DNA of 64,000 nt from Arabiibacter massiliensis (GTDB lineage: Bacteria; Actinomycetota; Coriobacteriia; Coriobacteriales; Eggerthellaceae), in the NCBI RefSeq assembly GCF_900169505.1, contig NZ_LT827021.1:2449400-2513399 (forward strand), given 5' to 3'. Below are positions 1 through 7,746 of the stretch, one piece after another (the stretch's first letter is position 1; each line of letters opens with the position of its first letter). The notes beneath the pieces were generated by a model. The model saw only the letters and a list, made by a program, of their open reading frames with translations, had not been told where the DNA came from and did not search any database. The position numbers and the translations under genes were made by a program.

Positions 1-687
1 GGCGCCCAGGCCCTCCAGCAGGTCCACCAGCGCGCCGCCCAGGTAGGGGTCGTGCGCGACGTAGGGGTGCGCGGCCAGCAGGATGCCCAGCGGCGCGTCG
101 CCGGGGCGGCCGGCCGCCGCTTGCCGCTCGTGGGCGAGCGTGGCCAGCACGCGGGCCTGCCGCGTGGCGGCGAAGCGCTCGGCCTGCTCCTGGGCGTGCG
201 CGGCCTCCTTCCACGCGCGCTTGGCGTCGCGCGGGCCCGCGCCTAGGGAGGCGGCGGCCGCGAGCAGGCCCTCCTTCATGCCCAGCTTCTCGGCCGACTC
301 GTTCACCAGGCACGACAGCACCGGCAGGCGCTCGTCGGCGAACGTGTTGGCCACGAGGTCGGGCAGCGCCTGGAACTTCGTGCAGAAGCCCTTGCGCAAC
401 CCCACGTTGGCGATGCTCGGCACGAACACGGCGTCGCACGCGCCCGCCAGTGCGGCCACGTGGCCGAGGTAGATCTTCGAGGCCAGGCAGCACTCGTCGT
501 TGGACAGCGCGTCGCCCCGCGCCACCGTGCCCTTGTCGGTGGGCGCGCTCAGCACCGTCTCGCGCCCGAGCGCCTCGAAGAACGTCGTCCACAGCGCGCC
601 GTAGCGGTAGTGCAGAAGCGCGCGCGGCATGCCGATGCGCCGCGCGTCGATGTGCCCGGCTCTCGCGGGAAGCCCTGCCGATCCCAT
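1..687 (-). CDS. 2-hydroxyacyl-CoA dehydratase activase-related protein (DUF2229-type), truncated by window edge
   Basis: The frame is open from an ATG at 687 to the window edge (229 codons), so only the N-terminal part is present. The segment GMPRALLHYRYG (about residues 19-30) and the later DECCLASKIYLGHV match the conserved N-terminal signatures of the DUF2229 family. These proteins accompany or are fused to the ATP-dependent activators of 2-hydroxyglutaryl-CoA-type dehydratases. A good ribosome site (aggagg, then five bases) supports the start. The cysteine pair in DECC fits an Fe-S-linked role, but the catalytic partner lies outside the window. Family assignment is fairly sure; the substrate cannot be named. 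Confidence 0.75.
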   Translation of the reverse strand, partial: MGSAGLPARAGHIDARRIGMPRALLHYRYGALWTTFFEALGRETVLSAPTDKGTVARGDALSNDECCLASKIYLGHVAALAGACDAVFVPSIANVGLRKGFCTKFQALPDLVANTFADERLPVLSCLVNESAEKLGMKEGLLAAAASLGAGPRDAKRAWKEAAHAQEQAERFAATRQARVLATLAHERQAAAGRPGDAPLGILLAAHPYVAHDPYLGGALVDLLEGLGA

Positions 688-891
688 GCGTCCTCCTGCC
701 GTTTGTCGCGCGCGTCCTTCCGCATTCCAGCATACCACTGCCCGCGCGCGCAGGTTCGATGCTGCATTGTTTCTCCGCGCGTCCGTCCGCCTGCTGCCGT
801 GCAGGATAAACACCCTTATGACCTGCTAATATGCAAGATGGAAGCACTTTGGTGCTTTGTTAAAAGAAAGTTGAAAGGGGTCAGTTCTCGG

Positions 892-918
892 TTGCAAGAG
901 GGGCAAGAGCGCTAGAAT
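892..918 (+). promoter_or_regulatory. Possible promoter for the LysR gene
   Basis: A TTGCAA at 892-897 and TAGAAT at 913-918 are separated by 15 bases, a short but usable spacing. Just upstream, 842-857 holds the dyad aagcac-tttg-gtgctt, which could be a LysR-type operator. The assignment is tentative. Confidence 0.3.
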
Positions 919-984
919 TCCCCCAGATAGGGAAGAGGCCCGCGTCGGGAACGCTAAGGCAGGTTGAGCGCTAAGGCAGGTTCT

Positions 985-1923
985 TTGAACATAAAACAGA
1001 TCAAATACTTTGTCTCCGTGTTCGATCACGGCAGCTTGTCGGCTGCGGCAAAGGACCAGTACGTGACGGTGCAAGCCGTGTCCAAAGCCATCGCTGACCT
1101 CGAGCGCGAGCTGAAGAGCGACCTGTTCATCCGCCAGAGCAGAGGCGTGCGCCCCACGCTCTTCGGCAAGAGCTTCTACGCGAAGGCGGAGCCTGTGCTG
1201 CGGATGTTCGCCGACCTCGAGGAGTTCGCGTGCTCGTACCAGGAGTCCGGCTCGCTGACGCTGAAGCTGGCGTTGTGCACGCCGCCGTTCAGCAATCACG
1301 AGCGGGCGCGGGCCAGCATCTCGTCGTTCGTCGGCAAGAACCTCGGCATTGAGACGACGGTCGCGCTCGAAGGATGCGCGCAAGGGGTGGAGCGGCTGCG
1401 TGCAGGCGTGTACGATGCGCTCCTCACGGTGGGGGCGCTCGCCCATCCCGACCTCGATTGCGTGAGCGTCGGCACCATCTCCACCGGCGTCCTCATGGCG
1501 ACGAGCCACCCCCTTGCCTCGCGCACGGCCGTGTCCTTGGAGGACCTCGAGCCGTTCCCGATGGCGGTGGCGAGCGGCTTCGAGTCGTTCGGCGATCCCA
1601 TCCGGGAGAAGCTCCGCGAGCGGGGCGTCGACGTGCGCCAGCTCGACTTCGACCGCAAAAACCTCGACGAGTTCCTGGGCGCCGACGGGGCGGTGTTCGT
1701 CATCGGCATCCCGGCGCTCGGCCGGCTGCATCCGCAAAGCGTCACGCGCCTCGTCGCGTCGGAGGACGCGGTGGCCATCCCTATCTGCCTGGTCAGCCCG
1801 AAGGAGCGTAAATCACACGCATACTGCGTGTTCGAGCGCTGGATAGTCGACGAGCTGCTCGTGCTGGGCGGCAACTCCATCGGGCGTTTGGCCGTGGCAG
1901 CGGTCGGGTCGCCGGCGAAGTGA
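985..1923 (+). CDS. LysR-family transcriptional regulator
   Basis: A 312-residue protein with the usual LysR layout: N-terminal winged helix-turn-helix (MNIKQIKYFVSVFDHGSLS through about residue 60) and a C-terminal substrate-binding domain. I place the start at TTG 985 because family proteins begin at exactly this point, and aaggcagg lies four bases upstream. An alternative TTG at 964 adds seven residues and sits behind a duplicate copy of the same ribosome-site sequence. It converges on the aquaporin gene and stands alone, so its targets are unknown. The neighbouring truncated gene is divergent and is a candidate target. Confidence 0.85.
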   Translation: MNIKQIKYFVSVFDHGSLSAAAKDQYVTVQAVSKAIADLERELKSDLFIRQSRGVRPTLFGKSFYAKAEPVLRMFADLEEFACSYQESGSLTLKLALCTPPFSNHERARASISSFVGKNLGIETTVALEGCAQGVERLRAGVYDALLTVGALAHPDLDCVSVGTISTGVLMATSHPLASRTAVSLEDLEPFPMAVASGFESFGDPIREKLRERGVDVRQLDFDRKNLDEFLGADGAVFVIGIPALGRLHPQSVTRLVASEDAVAIPICLVSPKERKSHAYCVFERWIVDELLVLGGNSIGRLAVAAVGSPAK

Positions 1924-1953
1924 CTGCGAATAAGCGCCTAAGCTTGGAAACGT

Positions 1954-1983
1954 AAAAAAGCCCGCCGGGATGGCGGGCTTTTT
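1954..1983. terminator. Bidirectional intrinsic terminator
   Basis: The arms agcccgcc and ggcgggct are flanked by an A-run on one side and a T-run on the other. The hairpin serves both the LysR gene and the converging aquaporin gene. Confidence 0.85.
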
Positions 1984-2008
1984 CAGAGCGCGGTGCGTTC
2001 GGTTTGCG

Positions 2009-2767
2009 CTAGGCTTGGGCAGCCAGGTCCTCGTCGGCGGCGGCGGTAGCCGGCTTGGCGGCCTTCGCCTTCGCCTTGAACGCGGCCCAGATGCCGGCGG
2101 CGCACGCGGCGCCCACGAGCGGGGCCACGATGAACACCCACACCTGCGACAGCGCGGTCATATCGCCCGAGAACGCCATCATGAGCGCCGGGCCGAAGCT
2201 GCGCGCCGGGTTCACGGACGTGCCCGTCAGCGGGATGCCCATGATGTGCACGAACGCGAGCGTGAGGCCGATGATGATGCCGGCGTAGGGCGCCGTGCGC
2301 TCGTCGGCGGTGGAGCCCAGCACGCTCAGCACGAACACGCACGTGAGGATGATCTCCACCACGACGGCGCCGATGGCGGTGAGCCCCACGGACGAAGCGG
2401 CGTCATAGCCGTTGCAGCCGAGGCCGGTGGTCAGAGCGCCGCCGAGGTCGCACATGCTCACGATGAGCAGCAGCACGGCCGCGGCCACGATGCCGCCGAT
2501 GAACTGGGCGATCCAGTAGCCGATCAGGTCCTTGGCGGACAGGCGCTTGTCCAGGAACAGGCCCAGCGACACGGCCGGGTTGATGTGGCAGCCCGACACG
2601 TTGCCGATGACGAACGCCATGGCAACGATGGACAGGCCGAACGCCATGGCGATGCCGAGCGTCCCTAAGGTGGCGCCCGCCACGGCGGCGCTTCCGCAGC
2701 CGAACAGCGTGAGCACGAACGTGCCGAATGCCTCGGCACCGTACTTCTTGATCGAGGAAGCCTCCAT
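2009..2767 (-). CDS. aqpZ: Aquaporin Z-type water channel (MIP family)
   Basis: Six-helix MIP channel in the inner membrane. Both NPA boxes are present: HINPAVS around residue 64 and SVNPARS in the second half. The selectivity-filter residues match water-specific AqpZ rather than glycerol facilitators: Phe44 in helix 2, the His of FVHIMGIP in helix 5, Thr before SVNPAR, and its Arg. The C-terminus is unusually Ala/Lys-rich (AFKAKAKAAKPATAAADED). ATG 2767 is preferred over the overlapping GTG 2770 because of a G-rich ribosome site. The zinc-ribbon gene ends nine bases upstream, so the two are probably co-transcribed. Confidence 0.9.
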   Translation of the reverse strand: MEASSIKKYGAEAFGTFVLTLFGCGSAAVAGATLGTLGIAMAFGLSIVAMAFVIGNVSGCHINPAVSLGLFLDKRLSAKDLIGYWIAQFIGGIVAAAVLLLIVSMCDLGGALTTGLGCNGYDAASSVGLTAIGAVVVEIILTCVFVLSVLGSTADERTAPYAGIIIGLTLAFVHIMGIPLTGTSVNPARSFGPALMMAFSGDMTALSQVWVFIVAPLVGAACAAGIWAAFKAKAKAAKPATAAADEDLAAQA

Positions 2768-2776
2768 CACGCCCCC

Positions 2777-2926
2777 CTACTTCGCAGCGCCGATGCGGCA
2801 GATCGTGCTTCCGCAGTCGGGGCACGTTCCCTTCGTGATGGGCTTGCCGTTCTTCGTCGTGCCGGCGACGGGATCCTTCATCGCCTTCTTCTCCTTGCAC
2901 TTCATGCAGTACGCTTCGATAGCCAT
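2777..2926 (-). CDS. Small zinc-ribbon protein (DUF5679-like)
   Basis: A 49-residue protein starting MAIEAYCMKCKEK, with CxxC pairs at residues 7-10 and 35-38 (CPDC) that would bind one metal ion. The KPITKGTCPDCGST segment matches the DUF5679 family of tiny zinc ribbons, which has no established function. The start follows aaggagag. A longer frame upstream lacks a ribosome site and is not used. It is the first gene of a probable two-gene unit with the aquaporin. Confidence 0.8.
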   Translation of the reverse strand: MAIEAYCMKCKEKKAMKDPVAGTTKNGKPITKGTCPDCGSTICRIGAAK

Positions 2927-3055
2927 GACTCTCCTTTTTCGAATACTACAGGTCGGTGGCTTCATGTTCACCTTAGAGAACGCCCACGTCAATGCGTTAA
3001 AGAAAAGTTGACAGCTTGACGGGGGGCTGGCATCGGAGGTATGGCGGGGCGCGTT

Positions 3056-4441
3056 CTAGCCGGCGTCGCGCAGGGCGGCGAACAGGTTGTTGAACGCCTC
3101 GGTCATGGAGGGGTGCGTGAACACGGCGTCGCGCAGCGCGGTGGCGGGGATGCGCGCGTCCATGACGATCTTCACGAGATTGACCAGCTCCTGCGCGTCC
3201 TCGCAGAACAGGTCCATGCCCAGCACGAGGTCGGAGTTCGCGTCCACGACGGCTTTCATGAGGCCCGTCTCGTCGCGGAGGATGCGCGCTTGGCCGATGC
3301 CCGCGGCCGGCAGCGTGGCCGTGCGCACGGTGAAGCCGGCGTCGCGCGCCTCCTGCGCGGTGGCGCCGATGCGGGCGAACGGGGGATGGACGAACGTGCA
3401 GCGGGGGATGGCGCCGCGGTTCTCGGTGGTGCGCGCGCCGTCGCCGAGCACGTCGTCGCGCACGATGCGGAAGTCGTCGTAGGCGATGTAGGTGAACTGC
3501 GGGCTGCCGGCGGCGTCGCCCATGGCCCACACGCCCGGCGCGGTGGTGCGCAGGTGCTCGTCGGTGCGGATACCGCCGCGCTCGCCGAGCTCGATGCCGG
3601 CGGCCTCCAGGTTGAGGCCCGCCGTGTTGGGCGTGCGGCCCGTGGCTGCGAGCACGGCGTGGGCGGGGAAGCGCCTCTCCGCGCCGTTCGCGCCGCCGAT
3701 GCGCGCGTGCACGAGCACCTGGTCATGCTCGTCGTCGATGCGCTCGACGTCCGCGTCGCAGATCAGCTGGATGCCGCGGTCGGCCAGGCTCTTGCGCACG
3801 GCTTCGGCCGTCTCCCCGTCCTCGTGCTCGAGGATGGCGGGGCCGCGCTGCAGCACGGTGACCTGCGCGCCGAAGTCGGCGTACATGCTGGCGAACTCGA
3901 GGCCCACGTAGCCGCCGCCGATCACCACCAGCTGACGCGGAAGGGTGCGCACGTCGATGAGCGAGCTGCTCACGTGCACGCGCGGGCTGTCGATGCCGGG
4001 GATGGCGGGCAGCGAGGGAAGCGAGCCCGTGTCGATGAACACGCGGTCGGCGTCGATTTCGCGCGTGCCGTCGGCGGTGGCCGCGGTGAGGGCGAGGGGG
4101 CCGGTGAACGCGGCGCGCCCGTCGATGACGGCGACGTTGGGACGGTCGGCCAGCGAATGGTAGTTGCGCTCGCGCGCGGAGTCACGCAGCTTGTTCATGT
4201 CGTCGATGGCGGCGGCATAGCGCTCTTCGCGCTCCACGATGGAGCCGCCCATGGCCGCCGACAGGCGCGCCGAGTGCACGAGCGCCTTCGTGGGGATGCA
4301 CGCGTTGTTCACGCAGGCGCCGCCGTACATGCGCTCGGACTGCTCGATGACGGCCACCGTCTGGCCCGCGTCCGCGAGCGCGCCGCCGAGGGCCCGGCCC
4401 GCCGTCCCGAATCCGATGATGGCCGCGTCGAAGTGTTCCAT
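3056..4441 (-). CDS. RclA/mercuric-reductase-like FAD disulfide oxidoreductase
   Basis: A 461-residue pyridine nucleotide-disulfide oxidoreductase. Domains in order: FAD-binding GFGTAG (residues 10-15), redox-active pair Cys43-x4-Cys48 in GGACVNNACIPTK, NAD(P)H-binding VIGGGYVGLEFAS near residue 170, a second FAD motif GVWAMGDAAG, and a dimerisation domain ending FTHPSMTEAFNNLF. The end motif resembles RclA, the reactive-chlorine and copper-responsive reductase of enterobacteria, more than lipoamide dehydrogenase. The substrate is therefore inferred as oxidative or metal stress. The start follows aaagga. The protein is cytosolic and the gene stands alone, bounded upstream by a palindromic repeat. 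Confidence 0.75.
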   Translation of the reverse strand: MEHFDAAIIGFGTAGRALGGALADAGQTVAVIEQSERMYGGACVNNACIPTKALVHSARLSAAMGGSIVEREERYAAAIDDMNKLRDSARERNYHSLADRPNVAVIDGRAAFTGPLALTAATADGTREIDADRVFIDTGSLPSLPAIPGIDSPRVHVSSSLIDVRTLPRQLVVIGGGYVGLEFASMYADFGAQVTVLQRGPAILEHEDGETAEAVRKSLADRGIQLICDADVERIDDEHDQVLVHARIGGANGAERRFPAHAVLAATGRTPNTAGLNLEAAGIELGERGGIRTDEHLRTTAPGVWAMGDAAGSPQFTYIAYDDFRIVRDDVLGDGARTTENRGAIPRCTFVHPPFARIGATAQEARDAGFTVRTATLPAAGIGQARILRDETGLMKAVVDANSDLVLGMDLFCEDAQELVNLVKIVMDARIPATALRDAVFTHPSMTEAFNNLFAALRDAG

Positions 4442-4499
4442 GGGTCGTCCTTTCCGTCCTGTTGGGACGTCCCATGGTATCCCGCCCGCCGCACCCCCG

Positions 4500-4538
4500 A
4501 AATGTCCCAATTGGGGACAGTCCCCATTTGGGACATTT
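4500..4538. repeat. GGGGACwGTCCCC palindromic repeat, arm type A
   Basis: A 39-base near-perfect palindrome with tgtccc/gggaca outer arms around the core ggggacagtcccc. It lies between divergent promoters. Confidence 0.9.
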
Positions 4539-4657
4539 CGGCGCTGCCGATTTTTGAGCCGCCGCCTGCTCTCTAAGCTTTATACTGGAAGCGGAACGCA
4601 GGCGATGCACCGCGCGCGAAGGGCCGCGAGGCGCGCTGCGACGGAAGGAGGCCGAGA

Positions 4658-5086
4658 ATGGCTGTGAACAAACTGCTCGTCGCATTCGACGAATCCGAGG
4701 GTGCGAAGCGCGCGCTCGAGATGGCGGCCAGCCTGGCCGAGCCCAACCCCGACGCGCATGTGGACGTGGTGTACGTCGTGCCCATCCCGCTGCTCGACGA
4801 CAAGCAGATGGCCAGCTTCAAGGAGATCCTCGACATGATGATCTCCGACGGCGAGGACCTGCTGGCCGAGGCGGTGGATCAGCTGGGCCCCGTGGCCGAG
4901 CGCGCCGACTCGCTGCTGCTCACCGGCACGAACCCCGCCACCGAGATCATCAAGCTCATCGACCAGCGCGGCTACGACCTGCTGGTGGTGGGCAACCGCG
5001 GCCTGAGCGGCCTCAAAGAGTACATGGGCAGCGTGAGCCACAAGCTGCTCCACGGCTCCAAGATCCCCGTCCTCATCGCGAAGTAA
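4658..5086 (+). CDS. Universal stress protein, ATP-binding type (UspA family)
   Basis: A single Usp domain of 142 residues beginning MAVNKLLVAFDESEGAKRAL. The phosphate-binding motif GxxGx9GS is intact (GNRGLSGLKEYMGS near residue 112), so this is the ATP-binding MJ0577-like class rather than the non-binding UspA class. Such proteins act in the cytosol in persistence and starvation; the partner is unknown. The start follows ggaaggagg. The gene is monocistronic, with palindromic repeats on both sides. Confidence 0.9.
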   Translation: MAVNKLLVAFDESEGAKRALEMAASLAEPNPDAHVDVVYVVPIPLLDDKQMASFKEILDMMISDGEDLLAEAVDQLGPVAERADSLLLTGTNPATEIIKLIDQRGYDLLVVGNRGLSGLKEYMGSVSHKLLHGSKIPVLIAK

Positions 5087-5094
5087 ACGCGCGG

Positions 5095-5131
5095 AATGGC
5101 ATAAAAGGGGACTGTCCCCTTTTATGCCATT
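5095..5131. repeat. GGGGACwGTCCCC palindromic repeat, arm type B
   Basis: A 37-base palindrome with ggcataaaa/ttttatgcc arms around the shared core, nine bases after the stress-protein stop. It may double as its terminator. Confidence 0.9.
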
Positions 5132-5150
5132 TTCGTAGTGCGCCGCCTCG

Positions 5151-5253
5151 GCTTTCCCGGGGTCCGTGCGCGTTCCGCGTCTTTATGCGGAGCGGTTGCC
5201 CATACCTGTCCACGTGTCGGTCAAGGCGGAGCGCGCACGGACCCCAGGAAAGC
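5151..5253. repeat. 103-bp element bounded by a 28-bp inverted repeat
   Basis: The arms at 5151-5178 and 5226-5253 match at 26 of 28 positions. They enclose a 47-base centre containing a smaller tccgc/gcgga hairpin. It abuts an 11-base G run and the rhodanese stop codon. It could be a miniature inverted-repeat element, an invertible segment or a structured RNA. Confidence 0.75.
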
Positions 5254-5264
5254 GGGGGGGGGGG
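5254..5264. repeat. G11 homopolymer tract
   Basis: Eleven consecutive G residues directly adjoin the rhodanese stop codon (5265-5267, minus strand). Slippage here would not alter the protein. Confidence 0.9.
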
Positions 5265-5720
5265 CTACTTGTCGCCGGGTTCGGTTCCGGTCACTTTCTC
5301 GCCGGTCCAGTCGACGATGCCGCCCATGTCGTTGACGTGCTGATATCCCATCGCGATCAGCTTGTCGGAGGCCTGCTTGCTGCGCACGCCGGTGCGGCAG
5401 TACACGATGAGCTCGGCGTCGGCGTCGGAGAGCTCGGCCGGCTTGTCCGCGCCGATGGTCTCCACGGGGATGTTGATGGCGCCGGGGATGTGCCCGTCGG
5501 CGTACTCCTGCGGCGTGCGCACGTCCACGATGACCGGGTCGCCGGACTCCATGAGCGCTGCGCCCTCGTCGGCGGTGATCTTGGCGTATGCGTCGTTCGT
5601 CGATGCGGGCGCGGCGCAGGATGCCAGGCCCAGCACGCCGGCCAAGGCGAACGTCGCGGCTGCGGCCGATGCCGCGCGTCGAGGGGAGCGGGCAACGGCC
5701 CTGCCTCCGTCGTTCATCAT
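5265..5720 (-). CDS. Exported rhodanese-domain lipoprotein
   Basis: A 151-residue protein with an N-terminal export signal and lipobox (LASC, lipidated Cys35), then a single rhodanese domain. The active-site loop CRTGVRS has its catalytic Cys108, and DVRTPQEYADGHIPGAINIP is the family signature. It would act on the outer face of the membrane in sulfur-transfer or redox chemistry; the acceptor is unknown. The start follows aaggaggaaatcgc, and two adjacent ATGs (5720, 5717) are possible. The upstream palindrome points to a dedicated regulator. Confidence 0.85.
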   Translation of the reverse strand: MMNDGGRAVARSPRRAASAAAATFALAGVLGLASCAAPASTNDAYAKITADEGAALMESGDPVIVDVRTPQEYADGHIPGAINIPVETIGADKPAELSDADAELIVYCRTGVRSKQASDKLIAMGYQHVNDMGGIVDWTGEKVTGTEPGDK

Positions 5721-5763
5721 GCGATTTCCTCCTTGGCCTTCGGGTAACTGTAATATCGTTCAA

Positions 5764-5780
5764 TACAGTTTGTAACTGTA
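5764..5780. promoter_or_regulatory. Palindromic operator upstream of the rhodanese gene
   Basis: A perfect 17-base palindrome, tacagtt-tgt-aactgta. A further half-site gtaactgta lies 12 bases nearer the gene. It sits about 45 bases upstream of the rhodanese start, a typical position for a repressor or activator site. No regulator is identified. Confidence 0.6.
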
Positions 5781-5858
5781 ACACTATGGCATACAGATAG
5801 AGAAGTCAAGCGATCTTCTCGGGAATCCGCCAGTTGTGAACGCTTCTCCACGGAAGGC

Positions 5859-5869
5859 GGGGGGGGGGG
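5859..5869. repeat. G11 homopolymer tract
   Basis: A second run of eleven G residues, in the space between the rhodanese promoter and the end of the flavoprotein gene. Confidence 0.9.
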
Positions 5870-5883
5870 TACGCTCCAACGCA

Positions 5884-5914
5884 AAGCGCCCCTCGCGGAG
5901 GGCAAGGGGCGCTT
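5884..5914 (-). terminator. Hairpin terminator after the first flavoprotein gene
   Basis: The arms aagcgcccct and aggggcgctt form a 10-bp stem about 40 bases after the stop codon. The following T content is poor, so termination may be weak. Confidence 0.55.
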
Positions 5915-5954
5915 GGGCGAATCGGGGTTGCAAACGACTGCGACGGGCGAGCCG

Positions 5955-7565
5955 CTACGCGCCGATGTACTCGAGCGCGCTCTGGGCGGCGATGCGCCCG
6001 GTCACGGTGCCCATGCATAGCGACGAGCCGCTTACCGCGTAGCGCATGTAGAACAGCTCGGCGTTGCCCAACGTGCCGCCGGAGTACAGGCCGGGCACGG
6101 GCTTGCGGTCGGCATCGAGCACCTCGGCCTTCGTGCTGATGGCCAGCGCGCCGAACGAGTCGTTCGTGTTCGGCGTGATCTGGATGGCGTAGAACGGCGC
6201 CTCCTCGATCTTCTGCAGGTCCTCGGGCTTCTTGTGGAAGTCGGTGTCCTCGCCGGCGTCGCAAAGCGCGTTGTACTTCTCGATGGTCTTCATCAGCGGG
6301 TACGACGGCAGGCCCGCAGCCTCGGCCAGCTCCTCGATGGTGTCGGCCGTGTCCACCACGCCCTTCTCGACGCCCTTCTTGATGAGGTCCATGCGCTTGT
6401 CGGGCTGCTGCGAGTCGCAGATGATGGTGAACTCCTTGCGCCCGCTCTGCACGAACGGCGTGAAGTAGTCGAACTGGCTGGTCATGGACTCGTTCGCGCA
6501 GCGGTAGCCCAGGTCGGACACGAACACGCCGGTGTTCACCATGCGCAGCGAGCTCAGCTCGTCGTTGAGCGGCAGCGGCTCGCGGCCCACCAGGTGGATC
6601 TGCGACAGGCCGCCCTTGAGCAGGGTCGTCGCGCCGGCCTGCTTGGCCAGTTCGATGCCGTCGCCGGTGTTGCTGGGGCTGGAGAACGTGTGCCAGCCCA
6701 CGGCGCCGGGCGCGTAGAGCTCCTTGGCCCAGTCCTGGCCGTCGAAGCCGCCCGAGGCCAGCATGACGGCCTTCGCGTTGATGGTGTACTCGGTGGAGCC
6801 CTGGCGCGCCTTCACGCCGGACACCTTGTCGCCGTCGGTGAGCACCTCGATGGCGCGCGTCTCCATCATCAGCTCCACGCCGTTCTTCTCAGCCTCGGCG
6901 ATGAGGTTGTCCACGATGCCCTTGCCGCTGGTAGTGGACAGCATGGAGCGGTCGGACACGTTGTCGCCGGGCTTCTTGTCGAAGTCGCAGCCCAGCTCAA
7001 CGAGCCAGTCCATCGCCGCGCCGCCGTTCTCGGCCACGAGACGGCAGATGTCCATGTTGGCGTCGCCGTCGGACTGCTCGAAGAAGAACTGCGCGATCTC
7101 CTCGGGCGTGCCGTAGTTCGTGTAGCCCATCTCGTCCTGTTTCTTGGAGCCGCAGCAGTAGAAGTTGCCGGAGCAGATGGACGAGTCGCCGCCGGTCACG
7201 TTGTGCTTCTCCAGCACGACCACCTTGGCGCCGCCGCGCGAGGCCTCCACCGCGGCGCTCATGCCGGCGATGCCGCTGCCCACCACCACGAAGTCGGCGT
7301 CCTTCGTCTCCTGCTTCTCGGCCGGCTTCTCGGCCGCGGCCTGGATGGTGTCGGGGGCGTTCTTGCCGGCGGGCGCGGCGGAACCGGACGTCTGCGAGCC
7401 GCCCTCGCTCGCGGAGTTGGAGCCGCCCTCGGCGCCCGCGCCGGCCTGCGGGGCGCAGGCGGCGAGGCTCCCGCCCGCCACGACGGCGGCGGTGGCGCCC
7501 AGGCCCATGATGAACGAGCGGCGGGTCAGGCCGGTGCGATCGTTGATGTTCCCCTGTTCGGACAT
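5955..7565 (-). CDS. Tat-exported lipoprotein flavoprotein reductase (fumarate reductase/FAD_binding_2 family)
   Basis: A 536-residue protein with a twin-arginine signal (TRRSFIMGLG, Arg15-Arg16) and a lipobox ending at Cys37. A Ser/Gly/Ala-rich linker leads to a FAD-binding domain beginning DFVVVGSGIAGMSAA near residue 91. It belongs to the FrdA/urocanate/3-ketosteroid flavoprotein superfamily. The canonical HHTMGG substrate motif of fumarate reductase is absent (TNDSFGALAIS instead), but an Arg is kept near the C-terminus (FYMRYAVSG). The substrate therefore probably differs from fumarate. There is no FMN or haem domain, so electrons must come from a separate membrane or periplasmic donor. 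The membrane LuxR gene lies 181 bases upstream on the same strand and is the likely regulator. Confidence 0.8.
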   Translation of the reverse strand: MSEQGNINDRTGLTRRSFIMGLGATAAVVAGGSLAACAPQAGAGAEGGSNSASEGGSQTSGSAAPAGKNAPDTIQAAAEKPAEKQETKDADFVVVGSGIAGMSAAVEASRGGAKVVVLEKHNVTGGDSSICSGNFYCCGSKKQDEMGYTNYGTPEEIAQFFFEQSDGDANMDICRLVAENGGAAMDWLVELGCDFDKKPGDNVSDRSMLSTTSGKGIVDNLIAEAEKNGVELMMETRAIEVLTDGDKVSGVKARQGSTEYTINAKAVMLASGGFDGQDWAKELYAPGAVGWHTFSSPSNTGDGIELAKQAGATTLLKGGLSQIHLVGREPLPLNDELSSLRMVNTGVFVSDLGYRCANESMTSQFDYFTPFVQSGRKEFTIICDSQQPDKRMDLIKKGVEKGVVDTADTIEELAEAAGLPSYPLMKTIEKYNALCDAGEDTDFHKKPEDLQKIEEAPFYAIQITPNTNDSFGALAISTKAEVLDADRKPVPGLYSGGTLGNAELFYMRYAVSGSSLCMGTVTGRIAAQSALEYIGA

Positions 7566-7746
7566 GTGATTTCCTCCCTCTCGGAAATGTCGGTGGACGG
7601 CTTCCCCGCCGTCCGCTGCCGATCATCATGAGGGAGCCGTCCGCGGCGCGTCAGCCCCAAAGTGGGTGGGCCGCCGGTTCGCCTTGCGAAAAAGGCGCGG
7701 GGTCGGGAAACCCTCCATTGTGGAGGAGGGGAGCGCTGACCAGGGG

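Noticed and set aside
5955..7565. Classical fumarate reductase subunit A
   Set aside because: The HHTMGG substrate motif is missing, the protein is an exported lipoprotein, and no FrdB/C-like partners adjoin.
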